Source: Lucifuga dentata (lineage: Eukaryota; Chordata; Actinopteri; Ophidiiformes; Bythitidae). From it: a stretch of DNA of 64,000 nucleotides. Location: positions 124,001 to 188,000 of the forward strand of contig VXCM01000447.1 of the NCBI GenBank assembly GCA_014773175.1, in the 5' to 3' direction. Shown piece after piece: positions 11,158 to 24,690 of the stretch; the stretch's first letter is position 1, and each line of letters starts with the position of its first letter. The position numbers and the translations under genes were made by a program. The notes below the pieces were generated by a model that was not told the origin of the DNA, made no database searches, and saw only the letters and a list, made by a program, of their open reading frames with translations.

Positions 11158-12167
11158 AGACAAATTCCTAACAGATAGGTGTCAGACTGAAAGAGTTTCA
11201 GAGGAAACTATATTTACAGCTTTGAACCTTTTGTTGTTGTTATTTTGTCTGATGATGTAACTTTTTGCAAAAATGACAATTTTTCATTTAGAAATTTTAT
11301 ACAAAGACTAACCCAAAACAAATTATATAAAATTACATGCTCTGTGACTTTCTCCCCATCTCCCACCCTTATTACTAATGCATGATCCTTGATGTTCTGG
11401 GTTCATTTCATTTCTTTTCCATCAGCCTATCTAGATTATTCTTTTGAATATGGTAAATCTGCAGCATGCGACTGAGGAAAAACTACGAAACATCAACATT
11501 CATTTCAGGTTCTGAGTGGTGTAAAACTGTGATGTCATTCTCAAAATAGAACTTCTCCTCCGTACTGAAAGTGGGTGTAGGAAGCTTCATAACTACCTCT
11601 TCTGTCCTGCTCTGAGGGAGGAGTATTTTTAGTCCAGGACAAACAGTCAGCATGAGTCCTAGGAGTGATTCTGAGATGCTTGATAAACAGAGGCCCTGGT
11701 GCCGGTATACAATGATAATAAGACAGCAATGACCCCATACCTGCAGGCTGCTATTTATTTTTATAGGTACAGTAGTTTCAGGTTTGCCTTAGTGGAATTA
11801 CAGGAAGTGGTGCTGTCGGCATTATTAGCATCCAGTACATGACTGTTCTGCTTATGAGGATGCTCACTTTCATTCATTCATTCATTCACCTGAATTCCAT
11901 CCAACTTTGCTCTGCATTTTTTTTTTTTTTTTTTTTGCACGTTTGTACACGATTTGTCTCTTAGCATAGATGCATTCACAGACGCTCCAAAAACTATCTG
12001 CAGGAAGCTGTAGTTTGTAGTCGATTAGTTTGCGTTAGCCTGTATGAAAACCTAAAATATATGCAGTGATGTCTGTTAAATGAGCCAAGTAGAAAATAAA
12101 CAGCTTCTGCTTGCATCCTAATAAACTCGAGCGTGTTTGCGTCGTGAGTGTGCAGACGTGTACTCAC

Positions 12168-12212
12168 TGTTGGGCGTCTGGGGTAAACCATCTGCAACCA
12201 TGCTCTCTGATT
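12168..12212 (-). CDS. znf618: znf618 short linker exon
   Basis: 45 nt between acceptor TTTTTCAATGTAG and donor GTGAGT, phase 1-1, coding for the acidic linker ESESMVADGLPQTPN between fingers 1 and 2. It is too short to detect by frame alone; the support is the two splice sites and the phase match on both sides (Glu134 and Asn149 are completed across junctions). The mammalian linker at this place is also acidic/polar. Being in-frame and short, it may be an alternative exon. Confidence 0.8.
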
Positions 12213-12395
12213 CTACATTGAAAAACAAGAAAAATCTGTGAGTGGAGAGCACGCTGACGGCTGCTCACAATTTCTAACTTCTTAAAAAAAAATCAAATAC
12301 AATCCTTGGCAACAACAGGACTTGCATAACCCATGTAAACAAAGTGGATATGATGTCACAGAGCAAACAAATACATAGAAACTATAGTGTTTTAC

Positions 12396-12473
12396 CTCTG
12401 TGTGCCCTGACGTGTGTCTGAAAGCAGTTATAGTACTTATACTTCTTCCCACACACACCACATACATAGGAAC
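12396..12473 (-). CDS. znf618: znf618 exon with C2H2 zinc finger 1
   Basis: 78 nt, phase 1 in and phase 1 out. It codes for residues 108-133 of the model: Cys112-x2-Cys115-x12-His128-x3-His132, with YVCGVCGKKYKYY at the zinc knuckle. The finger has the aromatic Tyr and Phe in the normal core positions but lacks a TGEKP-type linker, so it is not part of a close KZNF-like array. Acceptor CCTGCAG and donor GTAAAA are clear. Whole finger in one exon, as are the other three. Confidence 0.93.
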
Positions 12474-14512
12474 CTGCAGGAAAGATGAAAACACTTTATA
12501 AAAACAAAGTTACCATATCATCAACTATTACCTACAGTTAGTACGTTTACTTCATCAGCAAGTTCAATGTGAACTCCACATTGCACATGATGTTAAAGGA
12601 CCATGCTGGTAGTTTTGCAGGTTTGAGCTCAATATATACAACCCACATACGTGTTACGTTACATTTCCTAAAACATACTACTGAAGTTGTAAACAGAACT
12701 GTGTTTTTTTTCTACCTTCTACACTGCCACTGTTTCAGTTCATTCCAGTATGCTATTAAAATTAACTTGTAGAGACTTGAAACATGCTTGAGATAAGTAA
12801 TCAGCAAACATGATGTCTATTACATTTTTTTGTCCACAGAAGAAATGTATGTCCCACCAAGGAGTATAGTCCCAGGAAAAGACGGCTTTTACAAAGAAAT
12901 TAACAATGATGTCTCTTCTACATTTCGACGTACGTGTTAGCAGGCGAAACATTGAATTTAAAGCTGGGTGTATAGCCTGAACATTTCATTTTGAAAAATT
13001 AGGGAATTTGGCAAAATAACAGCAAAATTAAAATGCAGTTATATGTTTTAAGAAAATGTTTAACATTAATGCATATGTGGGTAGTATTTATTAGGCCTAA
13101 ATGCAAATTCACTGGTATGGTCTTTACTGTTGTCTAAATTTGAATCCATAAAAATCCACGGAGATTCCACTGAGAGCTCCTCACTGGCTTAAAAGGATGG
13201 AATTATTTCAGAATGGAGACAGGAACGTGCTGAGCCGACCTGCACGGTTGTTACATAGAACTTAATACCAAATCCACTTTTTTTTTGAGTTATTAAGTTG
13301 TATGTAAAGCCACTTAATAATGCTATCAGTTGATTCTGGTGCCAATCTGAAACAGTCATTGTAAAGGCTGTGCTTTCCCTTTTTTTCCACTGAAAATCAC
13401 GGTGTAGCTGCCTTCCAGATCTCGAAATGAGGCAAGACAATCCATGACATTCCATTGTACTCCGCACCCTCAAGTTCACATCTATGTCACTGTCATAGAT
13501 GTCATATGACACACCTCTCTATCAAGACATATAAAAATAAATGCATTCTCTTGCGGGTNGATGTCATATGACACACCTCTCTATCAAGACATATAAAAAT
13601 AAATGCATTCTCTTGCGGGTGGGGTTTGTGTCCCAGCCCATTTCTTTTTTTTAGGGTATGAAGGTATTTTTTGTACATGTAAAGGAGGCATGTCCAATCT
13701 TAAAAANAAAAAAAAAAAAAACAAAGGGGTAGATTTAGTGGCTCTTTAATGGGGGTAATCAGATTTTTTTTTAAGTAATCCATATCAGCTACGAAAGCCA
13801 GATCCATTTCCAAAACTCCTGGTACACAAGCTGTTAAAAGCGCAGCAATGCACAGAAATCTAAGTCGTGCCCCAATTTCATTCTTTATAATTCACTGCTT
13901 TGGTCATTCGTTTACAAGAAATTAACATACTTAAGGTAACTATTATGTGATCAGTCAAACTGCCACTTTGGAAAATTGCTGCCAGTTTCAAAACACCAAA
14001 ACAGTAGAAAAAGTTTTTCCAAAGATTTAACACTTTTGTTTTCCCCAAGATGTTTCCAGATTTTTTTTCTTTCCAGCTATGAGTTCATTTCTTTTGTGCA
14101 TTACATTGTAGTCAAACATTTTCCATCAACAACAATCTAAAATCAACTGAATGTAGTATGCGTTCATTATTTTTCATTGTGAACTCACTATATATGTTCC
14201 TAACCCACTTAGAATTAGCAATGAAACTGGGACACAGCTGTAAGTAAGTAAAGTTCAAAACTTTAAAGCTCCAACCTAAATACGAGTTCGTGGACACAAA
14301 TGCACTTTTACTGGTTTAAGATTGAGTTGACTGTTTTCATAGATATGAAAAATAACAATTACAACAGAATGTTTTAAAATGAAGGCAGAAAGGGACTTTT
14401 CTCTGTCTTGTCTTAAAAGGCAGGAAAGCTGTGCACCTCCTGAAAGCAACGTCAGCTCATGACTGCAGCCAGGTAATGCGTGTAGGAATACATATACAGT
14501 ATATTCACAAAC
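12474..14512. other. znf618 intron with MITE copy 3 and N joins
   Basis: Besides the MITE it holds an N at 13559 between two identical 61-bp copies (13498-13558 and 13560-13620) and an N in an A run at 13707. Nothing else recognised. The 182-base intron 12213-12395 is empty. Confidence 0.6.
12593..13125 (+). mobile_element. TTAA-ended MITE family, copy 3
   Basis: About 533 bp in the opposite orientation to copy 2: TTAAAGGACCATGCTGG at the left end, AACTTGTAGAGACTTGAAAC in the middle, GTGTTAGCAGGCGAAACA core, and ACTGGTATGGTCTTTA at the right. Confidence 0.85.
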
Positions 14513-14864
14513 CTATGCACGAGTCTGTGCTCTTCGTTGGAGGAGGAGTACCAAGGGTAAACATACCCTGGGTCTGAGATCCACGGGATCCACCTAGACT
14601 TCCTCTTCCATCATTTCCTCCAATGACAACACAGATCTCAGCAGGGTTGGCGTCACTGACTTTCCCGTTACTCGTGCCAGGGGTCCCAGGCTCTTTCTTT
14701 ACTGTGACAGCTGGTGGAGACGTGCTCGTGGTTGCGGCTGTGGTTGTGGCTGCGGCGGAGGAGGGACCATCTGTGGCTGCACTTCCGACATCCACCTTCT
14801 CCTGCCCGGGATTGGGTGCCTCTTTTGCGCTCATGACTCCGCCTCCTCTGAGCCTGTGTTTCTA
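14513..14864 (-). CDS. znf618: znf618 first coding exon: low-complexity acidic/Ala-Thr N-terminus
   Basis: Acceptor TTCCCATCCTAG ends at 14865; the exon opens with an in-frame TAG (14864-14862), then 27 bases later the ATG at 14834-14832 (context GGAGTCATGAGC). This stop fixes the start. The exon codes for residues 1-107 plus the first base of Gly108: a disordered Ser/Ala/Thr/Pro-rich tract (about 17-42), then a VKKE SUMO-type motif (Lys46), then an EICVVIGG hydrophobic stretch around residues 67-74, and a TPPPTKSTDSCI end. The donor is GTTTGT at 14512, weaker than the others but it gives the phase needed for the next exon. No DNA-binding domain is in this exon. The SUMO site is a motif prediction only. 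Confidence 0.88.
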
Positions 14865-15630
14865 CTAGGATGGGAAGACACACCGCCACGACAGACAATG
14901 ACTTTACACTGCATATGTGTAAACCTATCCTATCCCTCTAAATACGGAAAACACACTTGTGAGCTGGTAATTAATTTCAAAATATTTGCCACACTCTGGC
15001 AAAAATATCTTATCTCTTGCTAGTCATGAATAACAGAGTTGCTTCAGTGAAGTTGATGACATAAATTCTGCAGCTCTGTGGCACCCATGTGCTCCAATTT
15101 CAAAAATATCCAAATTGCACAACTTGCCACTTCAGCACAAGACTATAAAAGGGCTTGTCAAGAGAACATGCTCATAATGCAACCAAGCAAAACAGAGTTA
15201 TGCCTGGATGACTGATTTTATGGAAAGAGTGGAAATTAGCTATCTAATAATATTGCACCAATACAGCAACAAGAAGCCTTTTCATAGTCCAAGCACACCT
15301 TTCTTTGAAAATGACACCACTAACTACAACGAGACTCAGTAACAGGCTCAGGAATAACAATTTTAAAACATTTTAGGTTTTCAATTCAAATTACTTACCT
15401 TCATTTACAGAATAAAAAACAAAATCATACATGCAGTAAATAACAGAATAAAATAGGTTTTGTTGATTTTCTCAGTAATTAGTTAATATAATCTTTGATC
15501 TTTGAACATTAGCACAGCGTGTTCGTGCAAATTTTAATGTACTTGTTTGCTTAAACAATATGCCACACCCACACAATAAGACTTAAACACATTCAATGCA
15601 ATTTCTACCTCATAAAATATTTGTGATACC

Positions 15631-15632
<2 letters not shown>

Positions 15633-15674
<42 letters not shown>
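15633..15674. repeat. (TTA)n microsatellite
   Basis: About 14 trinucleotide units, uninterrupted. Confidence 0.95.
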
Positions 15675-15676
<2 letters not shown>

Positions 15677-18600
15677 TTTTTGAACCAGCATTCTTGACAT
15701 CAGCTTGTGGTCGTTGCTTCCTTTTAAAGGTGCACTCCCACCACAGACTGTCAATATGCATTAACACCCTCTGCAGTCAGCAGAAATGCATATCACACCC
15801 TGCCTGTGCTTGTGGTGTGCACGTACTTGTGTATCATGGGAACATGCTGGTAGAACTTGAGATTCAAACAATAAAGGGATCCAATCATCAAAATGTTACT
15901 CTAGAGCGATGCCAGTGATCAAAAACTCCACCTTTAATTTTTTGCTGCAGAGACAGGTCTTGCTACAGCCGGAATTTGTGTTATTTACAACTAACTGGTC
16001 AACATGTTTCTAATGAAAAAACACTTAAACAGTTACGAATGATTTTTTACCTGCAGTGATACGACTACTCGTGCTGAAACCAAGCAACTTTTTTTGGTGG
16101 CCAAAATTGGGGGTACATATGCTATATTTTTTTAATAATTAATAACTGCAATGATAATGCTGCTGCTGTATAACACTTTTTTTTATGTCAGCTAATGAGA
16201 CTTTTGACCTAGAGGTTTAGCAAATGATGGCAGGCTGTCAGGCATTATTTTTATCCCACACAAGTTCACCTTTTTCATCTTTTCCAAAATGATTGACAGT
16301 GGTCCACATATGGTTGCCTGGGGCAACAGTTACCGTCAAGCCCATCAAAATTCAAATTAAGGAGGATTTCTAAGGGAATAAATAATAAATGTATAAATAA
16401 TTAAATTAAATAGTCAGCTAAATTACATGTTTACATTATTTATAAAAATATAAATTATTGGAACAAATTAATCAAAAACATTTTACTTTCAACTGACAGA
16501 GTTTCTTCATCAGTATACAGTACATATTTATATATACATCCACACAAGAATCCGAGATTATTGTAACAAAGCTTAAGGGCAAATTAATAAGACCACACCC
16601 TCATTTACATACTGACAAATTAGGCCATGATGACTTTAACATTGATGGTTAAAATCGGTTAAAAATGGTTTTAAAAAGTGGTTAAAATCAGGCCACGCCC
16701 ATGAGGAAAATCCTGCTGAAGAATATTTTTCCTCTGCTGAAGGAAAATGAATTATGTTAATGGTTTGGGCTGATAAAATGGTGGCAAAGAGTAAACACTG
16801 CATTTTAACCAATCGGTTTTTATTACTTTGAGGAACTCTGGGGCATAATCAGCAGCTCTTTTGCATTTTCTCTCCATTTTTCTCCGGACTTTGCATTTGC
16901 ATATAGTGAGCTGACCTCTCTGCAAAAGGACCTCTTTTCTGTACATAGCAATGAACCTGCTGATGAGCTCTTTAAAAAAAAAAATTTGACATAAAAATAA
17001 AATAAAAAGATGAGCAAATACAAAAGGGCCCCTCCTTGAACTTTTTTTTCCCCCTCCTTGGAAAAAAAAAAAAAAAANTTGGAAAAAAAAAAAAAAAAGA
17101 CATGTAAGGATATATTTTGCAGTTCACTTTTCCATTTATGATTTTCAATTTAAGCCTTTCCATTTGAACTTTTAATGTGAGCATTTAGATTTCACTTTTT
17201 CTATTTTAACTATTTTCCGAATTATCATGATTTTTTCCTTTTCAACTTCCCACTGCCATTTTCAGTTTAAAGTTTTCCCACATAAGTTTTATTATTTGAA
17301 CATTTCTATTTAAGCTTTTCTTTTTCAGAACTTTTCAGTAGACTTGTCAGAGTGGTGAATATCAGTGGTTGCATATGGAGAGCAGATTACACATCCATAG
17401 ACTGTGCAGGCCCCTACCGTTAAAGAGAGAGAGGCTGCTGAGGAAACATGAAGAGTGTTGCATTGTGGGTATGGTGTAGCTACTGTATGTCAATGGTTGA
17501 GCCCGGGTTTCTGAAAAATCTGTGGTCTTTTATTATGCATTTTGACACTGCAGAAGAAAATAAATCTAGTTGTCAAAAAGAGGAAACGTCTCCCAACTGC
17601 TTTACTACAGAAATGAAGCAGACAGATGCTGAATGCTGCCAAGTAACGTATGAGGCTTATTCACCTTCACCCAGAGGCTCCAACTGTTTGGAGCTACAGA
17701 TGTTACATTTTTATGTGCAAAATGTGCATTTCTGCCAAAGATATTAATATTTGAGTATGAAGTCGAGCTTCATTTGTTTTCAGCGTAGCCTAAAGGAAGG
17801 CATATAAAAGTTGAGGATTTCTGTTTCGGGTGTGTTCTAGAAAGACTTTACAAAAGTGTAAAAATTCTCAATAATCACAATTTTCTTTGACATTTCATCT
17901 TACCCATTTCTCATTTGTATTTCAAAATTAAATTTCCTTGATATGACATTCCTTTTACATTCAATTGTGATTTACTATCCGTAGGACTAAAAAAAAAAAA
18001 AAAAAAAAAGTCCTAGGGAGAGTCAATTTTCTTCCAGGATTAAATTATCCACTATAAGGAATAATTTACAGTCTAAATTATTCTTCTATCTAAATTTTAG
18101 ATTATGGACAAACTGACTTCTCAGCACAAATCTTAAAAACTCTGCAAGTCAAAACAGAATGAAGAATATCTGCCAAAGTCTCTGGAGGCTTCCATAAGTG
18201 TTTTTAATGCCTAAATAGCCTGTATAAGTATATACTGTAGCTTCTGCTGTGAAGCAGCCATGGAAAGTTTTGAGTGATAGTTATAGTATCTTAGATTAGT
18301 TAAGCTTTAATCAGCTTCTGAAGTTGTCTAAACCTACAATCGGATCTTTTTAGCTTCCTATTATCTTCTCAAAAGACTCGCTTATAGACTAGCTGTTTCT
18401 GTTTTTGTACAAAAATCTGAATTTTTGTGGTTGTTTTATACATAAAAACACATGAAAATTGGAGGGAAAAAATAAAAACTATTTCTAAAAGAATATAATT
18501 ATGATGTTAAAATTAGCTTTTGGGCTTTTCCCTCCACTTTCGTCTTCACTTTCTTGATTTTAAACAAAAAATGTTGTACCACAGAAAACCTCTTGTTAAT

Positions 18601-19974
18601 CTGGTAATAAGTGTCAGGAAACATAAGAACATTTGGGTGCATGGGGAAATAAAATTCGGTGGGAAAATTGGTTTAACACAAAGGTTCCATTTTTAGAAAT
18701 CTGGCATTATTACACCAAAAAAAAAAAAAAAAAAANAAAAAAAAAAAAAAAAAACTTTGTGTACACAATAGAACACGTTAGGTGAAAACTTGCCGCTTAT
18801 TACATCTGCGGCAAGCATCAAACCTCCGACAACATAATCAAGTTAAGCAATGCTTTCTTGGGTGCCGCTGTGAGAGTTACAAGAGTCCTACAAGTGTATG
18901 CTCTGAAATCATGTCCTGCAGAATAAATGCCAAACAACAATGACAAAAAAACTCAGCTCCATTTATGTAATTGCATACACTGCCCTGCACATGGGCAATG
19001 GTTAAAGAAAATACCAGTTTTTTCAGCCACTTCTAGATACACATTTACACCATCTACACAGTACAACAACATTCCTCTACTGTTCACCACCAAGCAGCTC
19101 CACTGGAGTGACAAACATGTGCCACCCATTTTAAGAATTCACATCCATTACTCCTGTGTCCCTGGACAGTTTGGTCAATATTTGTCAATGTGCTGCTATT
19201 TTCAAAAACAAGAAATCAGAAAGAAACCCTGAAGTTGTGATATTTGTGCTGCGATCAAATGCTGGATTCAGCTGTCACACTAAAATGAAGTGTATATTTT
19301 AGCACTGCTAACAGGCTATATAAACCAGATTTGAAACCTCATTTGGATGCAAGAACCTGCATAAAAATCTTTTGGGTCAGCAGAAGCAGTGGTCCATTCA
19401 TCATCTATGCAGCGGTGCCACATTTTACATCCCAGTGACATCATAAATTATACAGTCCTTTCCCCATTTTCTAGCTTCAGGAATGATCTGTTGGTATACA
19501 GGAATAATGTAAATTCTTGAAATGGTCTGCATTCCCTTTCAAGTGCCTTGCTCAAGGATACCTCAAAGGTTGCTGCTGGGACTACAACTTTGTTCAAATG
19601 TATAAGTACAGAGTTTAAGGCTGAAAAAAATCTGAATTTTTTTATGTTTTTTTTTTTCAATTCATTATTTTATTGTTCAATGTTAAGTCTCTTTCAAGGA
19701 TCAGTGTTATAGACCTAATGAAAGCTTTGCCTCTGTGTCTCTGGATGTTGCCCCCTGCTGGGCTTGTTTTCGTGTGGTATAGAGGCACGAGAGGTGCAGG
19801 TGTAATTTCCTTCATACTGCCCCAACTGTAATTTCCAGGAAAAACCCAGAGCATTCAGCGAACACAAAGTGCTTTCCACAAAATCTAATAACACCAGAAA
19901 GAAAGCAATTGACTCAAACATCTTCTAACTTGTGAAGCAGGGTGTGTTGCATCAGCCGGACGGTGAGGGATTAT

Positions 19975-20432
19975 TCAGTGCAAGATTGTACACTATTACA
20001 ATCAACTTGTAGTGACCTGAAACATGCTTGAGATAAGTCAACTTGTAGAGACTTGAAACACGCTTGAGGTAAGTGACCCATCACCGCAAATGCGACATCT
20101 ATTAAGTTTTTTGTCGAAGTAACTTTATTTAACCAGACCAACACGAAAACGCACAGAAGATAATATATGTCTCCGCCAGGGAATATAGTCCCAGAAGATG
20201 ACGGATTGTACCAAGAAATTAAAAATGGCTGTCCTTTTGACATTTGGACATACATGTTACCAGGTGAAACACAGAATTTGAACCTGAACATTTGATTTTG
20301 GAAGATTAGGGGATTTGGCAAATTAACACGTAAACTAACATGCAGTTTCATGTTTTGAAAAATGGTTGGTAGTAAGCCTAACATGTACGTGGGTAGTGTT
20401 TAACATGCAAAACCACCAGAATAGTTGTTTAA
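19975..20432 (+). mobile_element. TTAA-ended MITE family, copy 4 (left end missing)
   Basis: Carries the CAACTTGTAG...TTGAG segment twice in tandem (about 20001-20037 and 20038-20074), the family core and the right end ACCACCAGAATAGTTGTTTAA. The left inverted repeat is lost. Confidence 0.8.
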
Positions 20433-20825
20433 CTGCTACAAAATAGCAAAATACAACTGTGCACTGATCTCTTACCTCCTGTGGTGTTAAAATTTCTGAA
20501 CATCAACCACTGCAAAAAGTTTGTCGCTAAACAGGTTTTCGGCCCGTGTCACTTATTCCTTGCATAATACTTTAAGAGCTCTGCAAAAGGTTTTTTGGGG
20601 GGGAAGTTTCAGTGTGGGATAGGGATGCTCAGACCAGGCCTTTTAGGGTCATCACAGTCCAATGAACATTATTACGATAGCCAGTCAGATCCTGATTACC
20701 AAGAATGCACTCACACAAGAGACCCTGCAACATGGCTGAGGATTAACGGGTTATTTTGAAAGTTGGAAGCTAGTACAATGGAAGAATATATTAGGATGCC
20801 TCTCTCTCTACCATAAGGGGGAATC

Positions 20826-21368
20826 TTTCAAAGACCATACTGGCAGTTTTGCATGTGTGAATCCCAATAAATATAGTACCTGCATATATTTTACATTTCT
20901 GCCAATTGTTTTCCAAAAAGAAAAACAGTATTTTAGTTTTCCTGTTATTGTGCCAAACCTCCTAATCCTTCCAAAATCAAATGTTCAGGTGATATAGTCA
21001 CCTTAAAATTCAATGTTTCGCCTGCTAACACGTATGTTCACATGTAGAAGGCATGGCCGTTTTAATTTCTCTGGTAAAAGCTGTTTTCTCCCGGGACAAA
21101 ATTCCCTGGCGGCGACATAATTTTCTTCAGTGCAGCTCCATGCTGGATTGGTTCATGGCGTGTGGTTCACTGTGATGGATTACTTATCTCAAGCATGTTT
21201 CAAGTCTCTACAAGTTGATTTTTATAGCATGCTGGAATGAACTGAAACCAATGGCTGCCTGGAAGGTACAACAGTACCACTCCAGTAGTATTTTCTGGGA
21301 AATGGCAGTAATGTATCATGTATGCAGGTTGTATTTACTGGGCTCAAACAGCCGGTAAGGTCCTTTAA
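20826..21368 (-). mobile_element. TTAA-ended MITE family, copy 5
   Basis: About 543 bp. Left end AAAGACCATACTGGCAG, core AATGTTTCGCCTGCTAACAC, TACTTATCTCAAGCATGTTT segment, right end CGGTAAGGTCCTTTAA. Faces copy 4 at a distance of about 400 bases. Confidence 0.85.
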
Positions 21369-22146
21369 TCAAATAAAACTACGCCAAGGACAAATATCTG
21401 AACAATTCGAGCTGTCATCTATGTTACATTTCTAGTGGAATATCTGAAATACATATCTCAAAATGCAAAATTAGCCATCTGGCCTTCTGTTCTTTCTTTG
21501 TCTCTGAGGCTTTTGATGATCTGTAACCTGCAGCGCCACGGCACATCTTAAAAACATAAAGCAGATGCACATTTGCTTGATGTTCCTTACGTATACAGCA
21601 CACTCAAATCAGCTGAAGCAAAAGGTTAATAGAGAAGCGGACCAAAACCTCAGGGGATTAAAGTATATTAATTCATCAAATGTCAATTGCAGGTAATGTC
21701 ATTGTAACAAACATTAAAGTAGGTAGGAGTAGGTGGGATTGTGCATTTATTATGCCCATTTTATACTAGATCTGCAACAGACAAGCACATTTGAAATAAA
21801 CTGTCCTCTTTATAATTTGAGTCAGCTGTTTTAGGAAATGTCAGTGTCTGGATATTAAACGTAACATCGCTGCACTAAATGAATTTGGAGCTACAGAAAA
21901 AGGAGGTTAGGCATGCGAGGGAACATCTCAAGTCATACCTCTACTCAGAATTCAGCACTTAGTCGAGGTACTTAAAATAATTGGCCTATATTTGGGCCGT
22001 ATTGTATCTGCCTCTGCAGAGTAATGAAATGAATCAACCACCGTGCTTAGTTAACTCTAAATCTTCCCAAATTCTTATCACTGAATTCTATTAGTGAACA
22101 GAAATTCTACACATAAAATCAAAATCTGTGTAAGGCTCATGAAAAT

Positions 22147-22277
22147 GTAACTACTCTGGAGAGATTAAAAATAGGAATCAGCTAAAATGAGGCGGGGTGG
22201 GGGGAATCTCGNGTAACTACTCTGGAGAGATTAAAAATAGGAATCAGCTAAAATGAGGCGGGGTGGGGGGAATCTCG
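22147..22277. repeat. assembly overlap: two 65-bp copies around N 22212
   Basis: 22147-22211 and 22213-22277 are identical and separated by one N. Confidence 0.9.
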
Positions 22278-24575
22278 CTGCTTTCACTGCCTGTTTGTAA
22301 TTTCCTGAGCAGAGCCTGTGACGAGCGGCAACGGTTGACCATAACCTGTTTGACGCTAAATGCTTAGCTTTCTCTGTTCCCTTTAATCAAAGGCACATTT
22401 TTGTCCCATGTAATAAATGTCTTCCAAGATTGTCTATGACCTATGATTTCAAAAAGCAATAATGTAGAGAAATGAATAAAGCCCCTCACACACATACATA
22501 CACACACACATGGGATCCTCTGGAAAAAGAAATTGTGTCATCTAGTAAAATTCCATCAGCATACTCAAAAACCCCCATAAAAACCTTTTCAATCTATATG
22601 TTAATGCCACGAATTAAAATTTAATAACAACAGATATTGAAAAAGCAGGCTTGAATTATACAAAAATAAATCCTGAAAGATCAGGCCCCTAAAATTAGAA
22701 ATTCAGGGCAGCATCCGGCCTGCCGCTAAACCCTTGTAGGCTGGCAGATTAAATTTTTGATGAAAATCAAAATTACACTGCAGACTGAGGCAGGCGCAGC
22801 AAACCTGGCACTATTGTGATTTATGGATTCATTAAACCCGTGGGAGTTTCACCCCTCCCCTTTTCACTCAAAGAAATGAGATTTGCTTTGCTGAAAATTT
22901 GTATTTTCAGAAAAGCTACTCAGGCTCTGCTCTACCTTCAGAAAAATGGTCAAGGAAAAAAGAAGCTTCTGTGTACATAACCGCTGCACGTAAACAGCCC
23001 TAATTCTCATCGCCGCAGCAATTGAACATCCTTATGCATTATTCATGAAACCAATAAGGTTCGTTTTTAAAAAAAGGAAGAGGCAGGGAAAATATGTGCA
23101 GAATGCACAGAATTTTTTAATGCAGCAGCCCCGGCCCCTGAAAAGCTATTCCCTAGAGTCTAATTTAAATGAAGCCATTTTCAGACATTTTCAACATGCC
23201 ACTAAGAATGCAAAAATAGGAACAGAAGATGTACGTTTAAAAAGGTTGTGTATTTCTTCACACACCTACACATCCAAATGATTTGGACGAATCTGGAATT
23301 GTACATAAACAACAAATTGATATGACATCTACGGCAGTACCTGTGTGACAGCCATTTAACCTTTAAATACAAAATATCATTGATATGTGAAATTAATGAC
23401 AATTAGAAGCAACTAGGTTTCAGAGGCTGTGATATGACTCCTCGCCATCTTGCGTTTATCACAGTCTACAGGAAGAGCTTCTCCTCTTCATCACCAAACT
23501 ATTCGCTTATAATAACCAGAGGGAAACAGAGTTATTGATCATTACCGTATTGACACATGCAGACAGTCTCACCATCCATGCACACAGCTCCAGCCAGCCA
23601 AATCAGAGTTAAACACTAAAACTTTATTAATGATTTCTAAACTAAAGGCGTGATTCTTGAGACATTCACCCATAGCCTCCAATAAAAAGCCAGACTTTTA
23701 TTATCATTACCTTGAAATCAGATAAAAACATTTTCATGCCAATTCATTGTACAGCAGTAATGCAGACATCATCTTCTTCCGGATCTATATCTGTAAGTAT
23801 TGAAAATCTCTCAAAATCAATTTATATTGCTGCATCAGCCTCATCTTAGTCACATATTGATGACCATGGCATGTTTGAAGCCTTATTTGTTAACGTACAG
23901 CGATGCCATAAACGTGACCCTTGTCCGAGCACATATTTTGATCTGCCAAATCTGGACCGATATCTCTATTGATTGTCCATCGTAGGATATGCAAGCATTC
24001 ATTTTTTTCATTTGGATTTGTTGCTTTTGATCTCGATCCAGATCTGCTTCAAAATCTAATTGACGCTTTCTTGACCCAAGTCCAACTCCTACCTATCTAA
24101 CACAAACTCTAAACCCATCTGGTACTTTATGAGACATCCTGCTAGCAGACAGACAAGCAGACAGACGCTGGCGAAAACACAACCTCCTTGGCAACGGTAA
24201 TAAACATTCCCATCACTTATATGTTACATCCAACCACATTAAACTCGTAACACTGGTTGCCTCACTCTAATTCTGTACTTCAACTGAGAGTCCTGCATGT
24301 TGATGAGACTTTCCAAACAAAAGGGCAGAATTTACACCAAGATTTCCAACAACTCTTCAAATTTATACAGATTTGAAGGTCAGCATTAAAACTGCCCACA
24401 GTAAAATGGCCTCCACAGATTCCATTACATTAAAATAAAAGCAAGCCATGCAAGATGGGAAAGTGTTTGGCGTCTGCAGGATTATTATAAACAGTAGAGG
24501 CCCTGGTTATGATTGTTTTTCCTGCCCTCAAATTGTGCTGACATGCTCACTCTTCTTCCAAGGCTGTTCACTTTG

Positions 24576-24579
24576 GACA

Positions 24580-24629
<50 letters not shown>

Positions 24630-24637
24630 ACTNGACA

Positions 24638-24687
<50 letters not shown>

Positions 24688-24690
24688 ACT
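24576..24690. repeat. TC/AC microsatellite doubled across N 24633
   Basis: 24576-24632 and 24634-24690 are the same 57 bases (GACA, then TC repeat, then AC repeat). The real locus is probably a single compound microsatellite. Confidence 0.9.

Larger units (their letters stand above)
7583..12167. other. znf618 intron with Tc1-like MITE and TTAA MITE
   Basis: Holds the Tc1-like element 8869-9240 and MITE copy 10558-11157. A single N lies at 8634 within a 140-codon minus-strand open frame (8274-8696) that resembles no family I know and has no matching splice sites. T-rich run near 11919-11936. Confidence 0.55.
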
